Source of the DNA: Streptomyces sp. NBC_01551
GTDB lineage: Bacteria; Actinomycetota; Actinomycetes; Streptomycetales; Streptomycetaceae
Reading direction: 5' to 3'
Assembly: GCF_026339935.1 (NCBI RefSeq)
Contig: NZ_JAPEPX010000001.1
Span: forward strand, 5,731,501 to 5,795,500
Length of the DNA stretch: 64,000 nt
The notes beneath the pieces are model-generated. The model was not told the DNA's origin, did no database searches, and saw nothing but the letters and a program-made list of their open reading frames with translations. Of the stretch, positions 15,910 to 25,726 are shown piece by piece. Positions within the stretch are counted from its first letter, which is position 1; each line of letters begins with the position of its first letter. Position numbers and translations under genes: made by a program.

Positions 15910-17623
15910 GCTCTCCCGCCCCGTGTACGCCGACCTCTTCGGGCCGACGGCCGGCGACCGGATCCGGCTCGCCGACACCGACCTCTTCGTGGAGATCGAG
16001 CAGGACCTCAGCGGCGGCCCCGGACGCTCCGGCGACGAGGCCGTGTTCGGCGGCGGCAAGGTCATCCGCGAGTCCATGGGCCAGGCCCGCACCACCCGCG
16101 CCGAGGGCGCCGCCGACACGGTGATCACCGGGGTCGTCGTCCTCGACCACTGGGGCATCGTCAAGGCCGACCTCGGCATCCGCGACGGCCGGATCTGCGG
16201 CATCGGCAAGGCCGGCAACCCCGACACCATGGACGGGGTGGATCCCGCCCTGGTCATCGGCCCCGAGACCGAGATCATCGCGGGCAACGGGAAGATCGTC
16301 ACCGCCGGGGCCATCGACGCCCACGTGCACTTCATCTCCCCGACCGTCATCGAGGAGGCCCTCGCCTCCGGCATCACCACCCTCGTCGGCGGCGGCACCG
16401 GCCCCGCCGAGGGCACCAAGGCCACCACGGTCACGCCCGGACCCTGGCACCTGGCCCGGATGTTCGCCGCGCTGGAGGCCTACCCCGTCAACATCGGGCT
16501 GCTCGGCAAGGGCAACACCATGTCCCGCGAGGGCATGCACTCCCAGCTGCGCGGCGGTGCCCTCGGATTCAAGATCCACGAGGACTGGGGCGCGACCCCG
16601 GCCGTCATCGACGCCTGTCTGAGCGTGTGCGAGGAGACCGGAGCCCAGGTCGCCATCCACACCGACACGCTCAACGAGGCGGGCTTCGTCGCCGACACCC
16701 TCGCCGCCATCGCCGGCCGGACCATCCACTCGTACCACACCGAGGGAGCGGGCGGCGGGCACGCGCCCGACATCATCACCGTGGTCTCGGAGCCCAACAT
16801 ACTGCCCAGCTCCACCAACCCGACCCGGCCGCACACCGTCAACACCGTCGAGGAACACCTCGACATGCTGATGGTCTGCCACCACCTCAACCCGGCCGTC
16901 CCCGAGGACCTCGCCTTCGCCGAATCCCGGATCCGGCCCTCGACGATCGCCGCCGAGGACGTCCTGCACGACCTCGGCGCCATCTCCATCATCTCCTCCG
17001 ACTCCCAGGCCATGGGCCGCGTCGGCGAGGTCGTGCTGCGCACCTGGCAGACCGCCCACGTGATGAAGAAGCGGCGCGGCTTCCTGCCCGGCGACGGACC
17101 CGCCGACAACCAGCGGGCCCGCCGCTACGTCGCGAAGTACACGATCAACCCCGCCGTGGCCCAGGGACTCGCCCGCGAGATCGGCTCCGTCGAGACCGGC
17201 AAACTCGCCGATCTGGTGCTGTGGAACCCTGCCTTCTTCGGCGTCAAGCCCGAGCTGGTCATCAAGGGCGGCCAGATCGCCTACGCGCAGATGGGCGACG
17301 CCAACGCCTCCATCCCGACCCCGCAGCCCGTGCTGCCCCGGCCGATGTTCGGCAGCCTGGGGCGGGCACCCGGGCTGAACTCCGTCAACTTCACGGCACA
17401 GGCCGCGCTCGACGACGCACTGCCCGAACGGCTCGGACTCGGCAAGGAGTTCGTGGCCATCGAGAGCACCCGCAAGGTGGGCAAGGCGGACATGCGCAAC
17501 AACGACGCCATGCCGAGGGTCGAGGTCGACGCCGACACCTTCACCGTCACCATCGACGGCGAGGCCGTGGAGCCGGCGCCCGCCGCCGAACTGCCCATGG
17601 CACAGAGATACTTCCTCTTCTGA
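15902..17623 (+). CDS. ureC: Urease subunit alpha
   Basis: The 573-residue catalytic subunit, an amidohydrolase with a two-nickel centre. AHVHFISP near residue 139 gives the HxH ligands. GFKIHEDWG near residue 222 contains the lysine that is carbamylated to bridge the nickels. HTDTLNE (near 250) and [12 protein letters not shown] (near 280) supply further ligands. [22 protein letters not shown], near 324, is the flap with the catalytic histidine. All key residues are present, so the enzyme should be active if nickel is delivered. ureF starts on the last base of its stop codon. Confidence 0.97.
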   Translation: MAELSRPVYADLFGPTAGDRIRLADTDLFVEIEQDLSGGPGRSGDEAVFGGGKVIRESMGQARTTRAEGAADTVITGVVVLDHWGIVKADLGIRDGRICGIGKAGNPDTMDGVDPALVIGPETEIIAGNGKIVTAGAIDAHVHFISPTVIEEALASGITTLVGGGTGPAEGTKATTVTPGPWHLARMFAALEAYPVNIGLLGKGNTMSREGMHSQLRGGALGFKIHEDWGATPAVIDACLSVCEETGAQVAIHTDTLNEAGFVADTLAAIAGRTIHSYHTEGAGGGHAPDIITVVSEPNILPSSTNPTRPHTVNTVEEHLDMLMVCHHLNPAVPEDLAFAESRIRPSTIAAEDVLHDLGAISIISSDSQAMGRVGEVVLRTWQTAHVMKKRRGFLPGDGPADNQRARRYVAKYTINPAVAQGLAREIGSVETGKLADLVLWNPAFFGVKPELVIKGGQIAYAQMGDANASIPTPQPVLPRPMFGSLGRAPGLNSVNFTAQAALDDALPERLGLGKEFVAIESTRKVGKADMRNNDAMPRVEVDADTFTVTIDGEAVEPAPAAELPMAQRYFLF

Positions 17624-18303
17624 TGGCGACCAGCCTCGCCGCGCTGCTCGTCCTCGCCGACGGCCGCTTCCCCGCCGGAGGGCACGCCCACTCCGGCGGG
17701 GCGGAGGCCGCCTGCAAGGCGGGCCGCATCCACGACGCCGCCACCCTGGCGGACTTCTGCCGCGGCCGCCTGCACACCGCCGGGCTCGTCGCCGCCGGGC
17801 TCGCCGCGGCCGCCGCCCTCGGGCTCGACCCGGCGGAGCTCGACGCCGCGGCCGACGCCCGCACTCCGTCGCCCGCCCTGCGCGCCGCCGGGCGGCGGCT
17901 CGGCCGGCAGCTGCTGCGGGCCGCCCGGGCCACCTGGCCCGCCGCCGAACTCGACGCGCTGGCCGCCGCCTTCCCGCGCGGGGCCCACCAGCCCGTGGTG
18001 CTCGGCCTCACGGCCCGGGCCGCCGGGCTCGGGCCGCTCGACGCCGCGCACGTGGCCGCGTACGAGAGCGTCAGCGGGCCCGCCACCGCGACCGTACGGC
18101 TGCTGGGCCTCGACCCCTTCGAGGCGAGCGGGGTGCTGGCCCGGCTCGCACCCGAACTCGACGCCGTCGCCGCCGAGGCGCAGGCGGCCGCCCTGCGCGC
18201 CCGGGCGGCAGGCGTGGAGGAGCTGCCCGCCGCCTCCTCGCCGCTGCTGGAGATCGCGGCGGAGATCCATGCCGACTGGCCGGTACGGCTGTTCGCGTCC
18301 TGA
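17623..18303 (+). CDS. ureF: Urease accessory protein UreF
   Basis: A 226-residue, Ala/Leu-rich helical protein acting with UreG and UreD/H in GTP-dependent nickel insertion. The N-terminal [23 protein letters not shown] (residues 6-28) is the most conserved UreF motif. [15 protein letters not shown] near 125 and [20 protein letters not shown] near 145 also fit. The ATG overlaps the ureC stop by one base (TGATG), so translation is coupled. Confidence 0.93.
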   Translation: MATSLAALLVLADGRFPAGGHAHSGGAEAACKAGRIHDAATLADFCRGRLHTAGLVAAGLAAAAALGLDPAELDAAADARTPSPALRAAGRRLGRQLLRAARATWPAAELDALAAAFPRGAHQPVVLGLTARAAGLGPLDAAHVAAYESVSGPATATVRLLGLDPFEASGVLARLAPELDAVAAEAQAAALRARAAGVEELPAASSPLLEIAAEIHADWPVRLFAS

Positions 18304-18325
18304 GCCACCCCCCAAGGAGAACCCC

Positions 18326-19017
<692 letters not shown>

Positions 19018-19021
<4 letters not shown>

Positions 19022-19803
19022 CCAGCGCGCCCCCCGTCATCCCCGTCCCGGCGGGCCTGCGGGCCACCGCCCGGATCCGCGCCACCGCCGACGGCCGCGG
19101 CGGCACCGCCCTGCCGCTGCTGGCCGGCGAGGGCCCGCTGGCGCTGCGCCGCACCCGGGGGGAGGGCGCCGAGGCCGGGGTGATGCTGGTCGGCGCGATG
19201 AGTGCCCCGCTCGGCGGGGACCACCTCACCGTCGAGGCGGAGGTCGGCCCGGGGGCCCGGCTGGCACTCGCGTCGGCGGCGGCCACCCTGGCGCTGCCCG
19301 GCCGGGGCGGTGAGCCCGCGCGGTACGACGTACGTCTGACGCTCGGGCAGGACGCGGCCCTGCGGTGGCTGCCGGAGCCGCTGGTCTCCGTCCGCGGCAG
19401 CGACCTGCGGGTCCGCACCCGGGCCGAGCTCGCCCCCGGGGCCCGGCTGCTGCTGCGCGAGGAGCAGGTGCTCGGCCGCGCCGGCGAGCCGGGGGGTCTG
19501 CTGCGCAGCCGGCTCACCGTCACCCGCGCGGGTCGCCCGCTGCTGGACCAGGAGCTGGCCTGCGGACCCGGCGCCCCCGGCGGCTGGGACGGCCCGGCGG
19601 GTCTCGCGGGGCACCGCTCGCTCGGCCAGCTCCTGGTGGTCGACCCGGTGTTCGAGCAGGCCCCGCCCGCCGCCGGGGTGCTGGGGGAGTTCGCCGCGGT
19701 CACCCCGCTGGCCGGTCCCGCCGTCCTGGTGACGGCGCTGGCCCCGGACGCCCTCCGGTTGCGGGAGCTGCTGGAGTCGGCCCGCCGGACGTACGGCTGG
19801 TGA
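19018..19803 (+). CDS. ureD: Urease accessory protein UreD (UreH)
   Basis: A 261-residue scaffold protein that binds apo-urease and passes nickel from the UreF-UreG complex. The sequence fits the family: [19 protein letters not shown] near residue 27, VGGDH-like [20 protein letters not shown] near 62, [18 protein letters not shown] near 115. GTG 19018 overlaps the ureG stop by three bases, so the six ure genes form one tightly packed operon. It is the last gene of the operon. ureE is absent, as seen in other Streptomyces urease loci. Confidence 0.93.
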
Positions 19804-19878
19804 CGGGCGTCCGAACTCCGGACGAATCAGACCCCGCTCAGCGGTACACGCCTTTCCGGTTATCGGTTGGGCAAAGAA

Positions 19879-19919
19879 CCTTGCGCTCCTCTGTTGTCGG
19901 GTATCGGTCAGGCGCAAGG
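19879..19919 (+). other. Hairpin in the leader of the tripeptidase gene
   Basis: CCTTGCGC (19879-19886) and GCGCAAGG (19912-19919) are perfect 8-base arms around 25 bases. The ATCGGT hexamer occurs twice nearby (19862-19867 and 19903-19908). The element lies 76 bases before the GTG of the secreted peptidase. It could be an operator or a leader structure. Confidence 0.4.
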
Positions 19920-19995
19920 ATCCCCCTGCACGCCGACGACCGAATCCACCGAACCCGGCCGCCCACGGCGGCACATGAGCAGGGGGAACAACCAC

Positions 19996-21660
19996 GTGAT
20001 ACGCAACGCGGCGCTGGGGAGCGCCGCCACACTGATCACCGGCACGCTGGCGGCGAGCCTGATGCTGGCCCCGTCCGCCTCGGCGGCCCCGGCCGGCCGC
20101 GACAACGGAGCGGCGGAGGCGATCGGCGTTCAGATCGCGGCCGCCCGGGCCGCCCGCACCGGGATCGACTGGAAGGACTGTCCTGCCGACTGGGGCTTCG
20201 AGAAGCCGATCCAGTGCGGCTGGGTGAAGGTCCCGCTGGACTACCGCAAGCCGTTCGGCAAGACGATCGACCTCGCGGTCGACCGCGCGCTCAGCACCGG
20301 CACCAAGGAGGAGCGCCAGGGCTCCCTCGTCTACAACCCGGGCGGCCCCGGCGGCTCCGGCATGCGCTTCCCGCGCCGGATCACCACCAAGAGCCCGCTG
20401 TGGGTCAACACCGCCAAGGCGTACGACTTCGTGGGCTTCGACCCGCGCGGTGTCGGCCACTCGGCGCCGATCTCCTGCATCGACCCGCAGGAGTTCGTCA
20501 AGGCCCCCAAGGCCGACCCGGTCCCCTCCAACGAGGCCGACAAGCGCGCCCAGCGCAAGCTCGCCGCCGAGTACGCGGACGGCTGCAAGGAGCGCAGCGG
20601 CGAGATGCTGCCGCACATGACCACGCCGAACACCGCGCGCGACCTGGACGTCATCCGCGCCGCGCTCGGTGACAAGAAGCTGAACTTCATCGGCGTCTCG
20701 TACGGCACCTACATCGGCGGGGTCTACGCGACCCTGTTCCCGACCCACGTGCGCCGCATGATCGTCGACAGCGTGGTCAACCCGGCGCAGGACAACATCT
20801 GGTACGAGGCCAACCTCGGCCAGGACGTCGCCTTCCAGACGCGCTGGAACGACTGGCAGGACTGGGTCGCCAAGAACGACGCGGTCTTCCACATCGGCGA
20901 CACCCGCGCCAAGGTCGAGGCCAAGTACCAGGAGCTGCGCGCCAAGGCCAAGGCCAACCCGATCGGCGGGGTCGTCGGTCCGGCCGAGCTGATCGGCTTC
21001 TTCCAGGGCGCCCCGTACTACGACTCCTCCTGGGTGCCCGTCGCCCAGACCTGGAGCAAGTACATCGCCGGTGACGAGCAGGCCCTGGTCGACGCCATCG
21101 CCCCGGACATGAGCGACACCGCGGGCAACGCGGCCTCGGAGAACAGCAACGCCGTCTACACCGCGGTCGAGTGCGCCGACGCCAAGTGGCCGACCAGCTG
21201 GGCCAAGTGGGACCGGGACAACACCAAGCTGCACGAGAAGTACCCGTTCCTGACCTGGTCCAACGCGTGGATGAACCTGCCCTGCGCGACCTGGAAGTCC
21301 AAGCAGAGCACCCCGATCGAGGTCGGTGCCAAGCGCGGTATCGCCCCGGTGCTGATCGTCCAGTCCGAGCGGGACGCGGCCACGCCGTACGAGGGAGCGG
21401 TCGAGCTGCACCGCCGCCTCGCCGGCTCGCGCCTGATCACCGAGCTGAACGCCGGCTCGCACGGTGTGACCAGCCTGGTGAACCCCTGCATCAACACCCG
21501 GGTGGACGCCTACCTGCTGACCGGCAAGGTCGACGCCAAGGACGTGAAGTGCCAGCCGCACGCCACCCCGGTGGCGCCGGCCCCGGCCGCCGCGAAGTCG
21601 CTCGCCCGCGCTCAGGGCGCCGAGCTCGCGCCGCGTGAGGAGCTCCCGGCCGTCCGCTAG
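19996..21660 (+). CDS. Secreted tripeptidyl aminopeptidase-like alpha/beta hydrolase
   Basis: A 554-residue exported serine peptidase of the Tap/SlpD/SlpE type (MEROPS S33). The signal peptide is VIRNAALGSAATLITGTLAASLMLAPSASAAPA. The oxyanion region YNPGGPGGSG lies near residue 115, DFVGFDPRGVGHS near 145, the nucleophile elbow GVSYGTYIGG near 235, the Asp region VLIVQSERDAATP near 455, and the catalytic His in NAGSHGVT near 485 within a TAP-like C-terminal domain. GTG 19996 was chosen because AGGGGG sits 9 bases upstream; ATG 19975 is also in frame. Such enzymes trim tripeptides from secreted or extracellular proteins. Confidence 0.9.
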   Translation: MIRNAALGSAATLITGTLAASLMLAPSASAAPAGRDNGAAEAIGVQIAAARAARTGIDWKDCPADWGFEKPIQCGWVKVPLDYRKPFGKTIDLAVDRALSTGTKEERQGSLVYNPGGPGGSGMRFPRRITTKSPLWVNTAKAYDFVGFDPRGVGHSAPISCIDPQEFVKAPKADPVPSNEADKRAQRKLAAEYADGCKERSGEMLPHMTTPNTARDLDVIRAALGDKKLNFIGVSYGTYIGGVYATLFPTHVRRMIVDSVVNPAQDNIWYEANLGQDVAFQTRWNDWQDWVAKNDAVFHIGDTRAKVEAKYQELRAKAKANPIGGVVGPAELIGFFQGAPYYDSSWVPVAQTWSKYIAGDEQALVDAIAPDMSDTAGNAASENSNAVYTAVECADAKWPTSWAKWDRDNTKLHEKYPFLTWSNAWMNLPCATWKSKQSTPIEVGAKRGIAPVLIVQSERDAATPYEGAVELHRRLAGSRLITELNAGSHGVTSLVNPCINTRVDAYLLTGKVDAKDVKCQPHATPVAPAPAAAKSLARAQGAELAPREELPAVR

Positions 21661-21707
21661 TCGCGGACCGGCGGGGCGGTACGACGCACCACGGCACGGG
21701 AGGAGGC

Positions 21708-22418
21708 TCAGCGCGTTCGGCGCCGGGCCTTCTTCCGTGCTTCCTCTTCCTCGGCCTTGACCTCGGCGGCGTACCGGTCGACGTACTCCTGGCCCGACAG
21801 ACCGAGGATCGCGTACATGATCTCGTCGGTGACGGCCCGCAGGATGGCCCGCTCGCCCTCCAACCCGGCGTACCGCGAGAAGTCCAGCGGCTCGCCGAAG
21901 CGGATCGTCACCCGCCGGATCTTCGGGATCCTCTGCCCGGGCGGCTGGATCTCGAAGGTGCCGAGCATCGCGCAGGGGATCACCGGCACCCCGGCGCCCA
22001 GCGCCATCGCGGCCACGCCGACCTTGCCCTTGTAGAGCCGCCCGTCGTGCGAGCGGGTGCCCTCGGGGTAGATGCCCAGCAGCTCGTCCTTGGCCAGCAC
22101 GCCCAGCCCCTCCCGCAGCGCGGCCTGCCCGGCGTCCTTCCCGGAGCGGTCCACCGGGATCTGCCCGGCGCTGCGGAAGAACGCCGCGGTGAGCCGCCCC
22201 TTCACCCCGGGGCCGGTGAAGTACTCGGCCTTCGCGAGGAAGGTGATGCGGCGCCTCAGGATCGCGGGCATCAGGAAGTGGTCGGAGAACGACAGGTGAT
22301 TGCCCGCGACGATCGCGGCACCCTCCGCCGGGATGTTCTCCAGCCCCTCGATCCGCGGCCGGAACAGCAGCCTCAGCAGCGGACCGAGCAACACGTGCTT
22401 GAGCAAGTGGTAGAACAC
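21708..22418 (-). CDS. 1-acyl-glycerol-3-phosphate acyltransferase family protein
   Basis: A 236-residue PlsC-domain membrane-associated acyltransferase of phospholipid synthesis. The catalytic HX4D motif is NHLSFSD (His near residue 41). Motif II is FFRSAGQIPVDRSG near residue 80, motif III is YPEGTRSHDGRLYKGKVG near 116, and motif IV is VIPCAML. The N-terminal hydrophobic stretch LLKHVLLGPLLRLLF anchors it. The C-terminus is highly charged (EEEEARKKARRRTR). The start is GTG 22418, with GGGAG about 9 bases upstream. Whether it is the main LPA acyltransferase or a paralogue cannot be told. Confidence 0.9.
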   Translation of the reverse strand: MFYHLLKHVLLGPLLRLLFRPRIEGLENIPAEGAAIVAGNHLSFSDHFLMPAILRRRITFLAKAEYFTGPGVKGRLTAAFFRSAGQIPVDRSGKDAGQAALREGLGVLAKDELLGIYPEGTRSHDGRLYKGKVGVAAMALGAGVPVIPCAMLGTFEIQPPGQRIPKIRRVTIRFGEPLDFSRYAGLEGERAILRAVTDEIMYAILGLSGQEYVDRYAAEVKAEEEEARKKARRRTR

Positions 22419-22519
22419 CAGGCCGCTCCCGTCGATGCCTCGTTGTCACGGACATCCTACGGACAGTCAGCCCTGTGTCAGGAGGGGGCGGCGATACCCG
22501 AGCGACGGGTGGCCGGTAT

Positions 22520-22678
22520 TCAGGTGTTGCGGGACGCGGCCATGCCGACGGTGATCAGCCCCAGCACCACCCAGCCGAACCACAGCCAGCCGTTGCTGCC
22601 GAGGGCCACCGAGTACGTGGCGACGGCCACCAAGGCGGCGAAGGTCATGATCGCCATCGCCTTAACGGATCCGGTCAT
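22520..22678 (-). CDS. Small two-helix membrane protein
   Basis: A 52-residue frame on the minus strand from ATG 22678 to TGA 22520. It begins MTGSVKAMAIMTFAALVAVATYS and ends in a second hydrophobic segment followed by MAASRNT. Two transmembrane helices (about residues 8-25 and 30-46) are joined by a short SNGWLW turn. I recognise no named family. It sits 32 bases from the stop of nothing else and follows ctaG on the same strand, so it could be its operon partner. Support comes from the clean hydrophobic pattern, Streptomyces-like codon use and fit to the gap. Confidence 0.65.
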   Translation of the reverse strand: MTGSVKAMAIMTFAALVAVATYSVALGSNGWLWFGWVVLGLITVGMAASRNT

Positions 22679-22710
22679 GCCCCATGGTGCCGCGCGAAGG
22701 CGCCGGTGCG

Positions 22711-23667
22711 CTACTGGCCACGCGCTTGGAGTGAGGCCAGATACGCGTTGTACGCCTCCAGCTCCTGGTCACCGTCGCGGTCCGCGGCCCGGTCGGAGCG
22801 CTTCGCCGTGCGCTGCTCGGAGTGGTACCACTGGTAGACCAGCGCGATCAGCACCAGCACCGAGGGGATCTCGCTGAAGGCCCAGGCGATTCCGCCGCCC
22901 CACTGCTGGTCGAGCAGCGGATCGATGGTGAGGGAGGCCGGCGGGTTCGCGTACGTCTTGATCATCGGCTCGCTGGCCATCATCAGCGCGATGCCGAAGA
23001 ACGCGTGGAACGGCATGCCCGCGAACAGCTCCAGCATCCGCATCACGTAGCCGGGGCGGTGCGGGCCCGGGTCCACTCCCATGATCGGCCAGAAGAAGAT
23101 CACACCGACGGCGAGGAAGTGCAGCATCATCGCGATGTGCCCGGTCCGGCTCTCCATGAGGAAGTCGAAGAGCGGGGTGAAGTACAGCGCGTAGAGGCTC
23201 GCGATGAACATCGGGATCGTGAAGGCCGGGTGCGTGATCACCTTCATGTACCGGCTGTGCAGCAGCATCAGGAGCAGCTCGCGCGGCCCCTTGTGGCCGC
23301 GGGCGGCCGGCGGCAGCGCGCGCAGCGCCAGAGTCATCGGGGCACCGAGCAGCAGCAGGATCGGGGTGATCATGCTGATCACCATGTGCTGGACCATGTG
23401 CACGCTGAACATGACCATGCCGTAGTCGTTCAGCTTGGTGCACATCACCAGGATCACGGTCAGCACGCCGGTGGTGAAGGCGGCGGTCCGGCCCAGCGGC
23501 CAGGCGTCCCCGCGCCGGCGCAGCCGCAGCACGCCCCAGACGTACAGGGCGAGCCCCAGCAGTGAGCCGAACAGGAAGAAGGCGTCGAAGGAGAACTCCA
23601 GACCCCTCCCGAGAGTGAACGGCGGCAAGTCCATGTCCATGTCCATGCCGTGCCCGCTGTGATCCAT
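22711..23667 (-). CDS. CtaG-type cytochrome c oxidase assembly protein
   Basis: A 318-residue caa3_CtaG-family membrane protein with about seven helices. It is needed to insert copper into caa3-type terminal oxidases. Family hallmarks are FSVHMVQHMVISMITPILLLLGAP near residue 88, with paired histidines facing the copper site, and MLHFLAVGVIFFWPIMGVDP near 180. The N-terminus MDHSGHGMDMDMDLPP has alternating Met, His and Asp, a pattern that often binds copper. The C-terminal 40 residues are hydrophilic. AGGGAG lies 7 bases before the ATG. A terminator-like hairpin separates it from pfkA upstream. Confidence 0.92.
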   Translation of the reverse strand: MDHSGHGMDMDMDLPPFTLGRGLEFSFDAFFLFGSLLGLALYVWGVLRLRRRGDAWPLGRTAAFTTGVLTVILVMCTKLNDYGMVMFSVHMVQHMVISMITPILLLLGAPMTLALRALPPAARGHKGPRELLLMLLHSRYMKVITHPAFTIPMFIASLYALYFTPLFDFLMESRTGHIAMMLHFLAVGVIFFWPIMGVDPGPHRPGYVMRMLELFAGMPFHAFFGIALMMASEPMIKTYANPPASLTIDPLLDQQWGGGIAWAFSEIPSVLVLIALVYQWYHSEQRTAKRSDRAADRDGDQELEAYNAYLASLQARGQ

Positions 23668-23708
23668 CTGTTCACTCCCTTGACCTGTGGTGCCCCACCA
23701 CAGTAATG

Positions 23709-23740
23709 CCGCCCCCGGGCGCTATCGCGTCCGGGGGCGG
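23709..23740. terminator. Hairpin terminator between pfkA and ctaG
   Basis: CCGCCCCCGG (23709-23718) pairs perfectly with CCGGGGGCGG (23731-23740) across 12 bases. It lies 19 bases past the pfkA stop (23760, minus strand) and 41 bases before the ctaG start, so it probably ends pfkA transcription. Confidence 0.75.
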
Positions 23741-23759
23741 TGAGGGAAGGGGGTGGGGA

Positions 23760-24788
23760 TCACAGAACCGTCTCGGCCTCGGCGTAGCGCTCCGCCGGGA
23801 CCGTCTTCAGGGTCTGCACGGCCTCGGCGAGCGGCACCATCACGATGTCGGTGCCGCGCAGCGCCGTCAGCATCCCGAACTCGCCCCGGTGCGCCGCCTC
23901 CACCGCGTGCCAGCCGAAGCGGGTGGCGAGCACCCGGTCGTACGCGGTGGGCGTGCCGCCGCGCTGGACGTGGCCCAGGATCACCGGGCGGGCCTCCTTG
24001 CCGAGCCGGTCCTCCAGCTCGACGGCGAGCCGGTTGCCGATGCCGGCGAACCGCTCGTGGCCGTACATGTCCGTACCGCCCTCCTCGACCGCCATCGAGC
24101 TGCCCGGGGCGGGCTTGGCGCCCTCGGCGACCACGACGATCGCGAACCGCTTGCCGGCGGAGAAGCGCTCGCCGACGATCGCCGTCAGCTCGTCGATGTC
24201 GAAGGGGCGCTCCGGGACGACGATCGCGTGCGCGCCGGCGGCCATGCCCGAGTGCAGGGCGATCCAGCCGGTGTGGCGGCCCATGACCTCGACGACCATC
24301 ACGCGCTGGTGGGACTCGGCGGTGGTCTTCAGCCGGTCCAGGGCCTCGGTGGCGACCCCGACGGCGGTGTCGAAGCCGAAGGTGACGTCCGTGGAGGCGA
24401 TGTCGTTGTCGATGGTCTTGGGGACGCCGACGATCGGCAGGCCGCCCTGCGCGAGCAGGTTCGCCGCCTTCAGGGTGCCCTCGCCGCCGATCGGGATGAT
24501 CGCGTCCAGGCCGAGGTCGGCGACGTGCCCGCGGGCCCGCTCGACACCGTCGCGCAGGTGCGCGGGCTGGACCCGGGAGGAGCCGAGGATCGTGCCGCCG
24601 CGGGCCAGGATGCCGGCCACGGCGTCCAGGTCGAGCTTGCGGTAGTCGCACTCCAGGAGGCCGCGCCAGCCGTCGTGGAAGCCGATGACCTCGTCACCGT
24701 GGTCGACGACGGCGCGGTGGACGACGGAACGGATGACGGCATTGAGGCCGGGGCAGTCGCCGCCGGAAGTGAGCACACCAATGCGCAT
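23760..24788 (-). CDS. pfkA: 6-phosphofructokinase
   Basis: A 342-residue enzyme phosphorylating fructose 6-phosphate in glycolysis. Motifs are LTSGGDCPGLNAVIR at residue 6, PIGGEGTLKAANLL near 96, the catalytic loop VPKTIDNDIASTD near 117 (the TIDND Asp is the base), VEVMGRHTGWIA near 157, and GHVQRGGTPTAYDR near 275. The Gly in GGEGT favours ATP, whereas the Lys in PKTIDND is typical of pyrophosphate or mixed clades, so the phosphoryl donor is not certain from sequence. The start MRIGVLTSGGD at 24788 is the family norm, though no strong ribosome-binding site is seen. Confidence 0.94.
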   Translation of the reverse strand: MRIGVLTSGGDCPGLNAVIRSVVHRAVVDHGDEVIGFHDGWRGLLECDYRKLDLDAVAGILARGGTILGSSRVQPAHLRDGVERARGHVADLGLDAIIPIGGEGTLKAANLLAQGGLPIVGVPKTIDNDIASTDVTFGFDTAVGVATEALDRLKTTAESHQRVMVVEVMGRHTGWIALHSGMAAGAHAIVVPERPFDIDELTAIVGERFSAGKRFAIVVVAEGAKPAPGSSMAVEEGGTDMYGHERFAGIGNRLAVELEDRLGKEARPVILGHVQRGGTPTAYDRVLATRFGWHAVEAAHRGEFGMLTALRGTDIVMVPLAEAVQTLKTVPAERYAEAETVL

Positions 24789-24927
24789 GGCAGGGAAAAC
24801 CTTTGCAACGTGGGCCGACGACCGGACCACGTCGTCCGGTTGGAACTACCTGTCACCCTACAAGCGGATCCGCACCGCGCTGAACCATCCTCCACATGCT
24901 GGTCAGATCCGTCGTGCGAACGCACGT

Positions 24928-24958
24928 CGGCCCGGATCCCCCAGGGGAATCCGGGCCG
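24928..24958. terminator. Hairpin terminator after gatD
   Basis: CGGCCCGGAT (24928-24937) pairs perfectly with ATCCGGGCCG (24949-24958), and CCCC/GGGG extend the pairing inside. It lies 20 bases past the gatD stop (24979) and should end the murT-gatD transcript before pfkA. Confidence 0.8.
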
Positions 24959-24978
24959 GACGCGAGGTGACGCGGGTG

Positions 24979-25707
24979 TTACGCGGGCTGCGTGGCCGCC
25001 GCGATGCGCTCGGCGCGCAGCGCGTCGTACCAGCGGTCGTCGATCGGCGGCAGCGCGTTCACGTCGAGGGCCAGCTTCAGCAGCAGGTCCGCGATCAGCG
25101 GGTTGCGGGCCATGACCGGGCCGTGCATGTACGTGCCGAACACCGTGTCGTTGTACGCGCCCTCGGTGCCGTCGCCGGTGCCGTTGCCGCGGCCCAGCTG
25201 GGTACGGGCGAAGGGCCGCGCCGTCGGACCGAGGTGGGTGACGCCCTGGTGGTTCTCGAAGCCCGTCAGCTGGGGCAGGCCCAGGCGCGGGTCGATGTCG
25301 GCGAGCACGTCGCCGACGCAGCGCTCGCCCTCACCGCGCACGGTCTCGACGTCCAGCAGGCCGAGGCCCTCCTGGCGCTGGCCGACGTCGTTGACGAAGG
25401 CCTTGCCGAGGATCTGGTACCCGGCGCACACGGAGAAGACGATCGCGCCGTTCGAGACGGCCCGCTCCAGACCGCCGTCGCGCAGCAGGCGCTCCGCGGC
25501 CAGCCGCTGGGGCCGGTCCTCGCCGCCGCCGATCAGGTAGATGTCGCCCGAGGTGGGGATCGGCTGGTCGCTGCGCACGTCCACGCGGTGGACGTCCAGG
25601 CCGCGCTGGCGCGCCCGGCGCTCCACGACCAGGGCGTTGCCCTGGTCTCCGTACGTGCTCAGCAGGTCCGGGTAGACCCACACCAGACGCAGGCTGTTGT
25701 CGCTCAT
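24979..25707 (-). CDS. gatD: Lipid II isoglutaminyl synthase, glutaminase subunit
   Basis: A 242-residue class I (CobB/CobQ-like) glutamine amidotransferase. It releases ammonia so that MurT can amidate D-glutamate in lipid II. The nucleophile is the Cys in VFSVCAGYQILG near residue 94, the catalytic His is in GTYMHGPVMARNPL near 190, and GFENHQG near 145 is conserved in GatD. It begins MSDNSLRLVWVYPDLLSTYGDQGN, also family-typical. It follows murT by 19 bases in the same operon. Amidated stem peptide is required for efficient D,D-transpeptidation in many Gram-positives. Confidence 0.94.
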   Translation of the reverse strand: MSDNSLRLVWVYPDLLSTYGDQGNALVVERRARQRGLDVHRVDVRSDQPIPTSGDIYLIGGGEDRPQRLAAERLLRDGGLERAVSNGAIVFSVCAGYQILGKAFVNDVGQRQEGLGLLDVETVRGEGERCVGDVLADIDPRLGLPQLTGFENHQGVTHLGPTARPFARTQLGRGNGTGDGTEGAYNDTVFGTYMHGPVMARNPLIADLLLKLALDVNALPPIDDRWYDALRAERIAAATQPA

Positions 25708-25726
25708 GCTGTTGTCCTTGAGGGTT

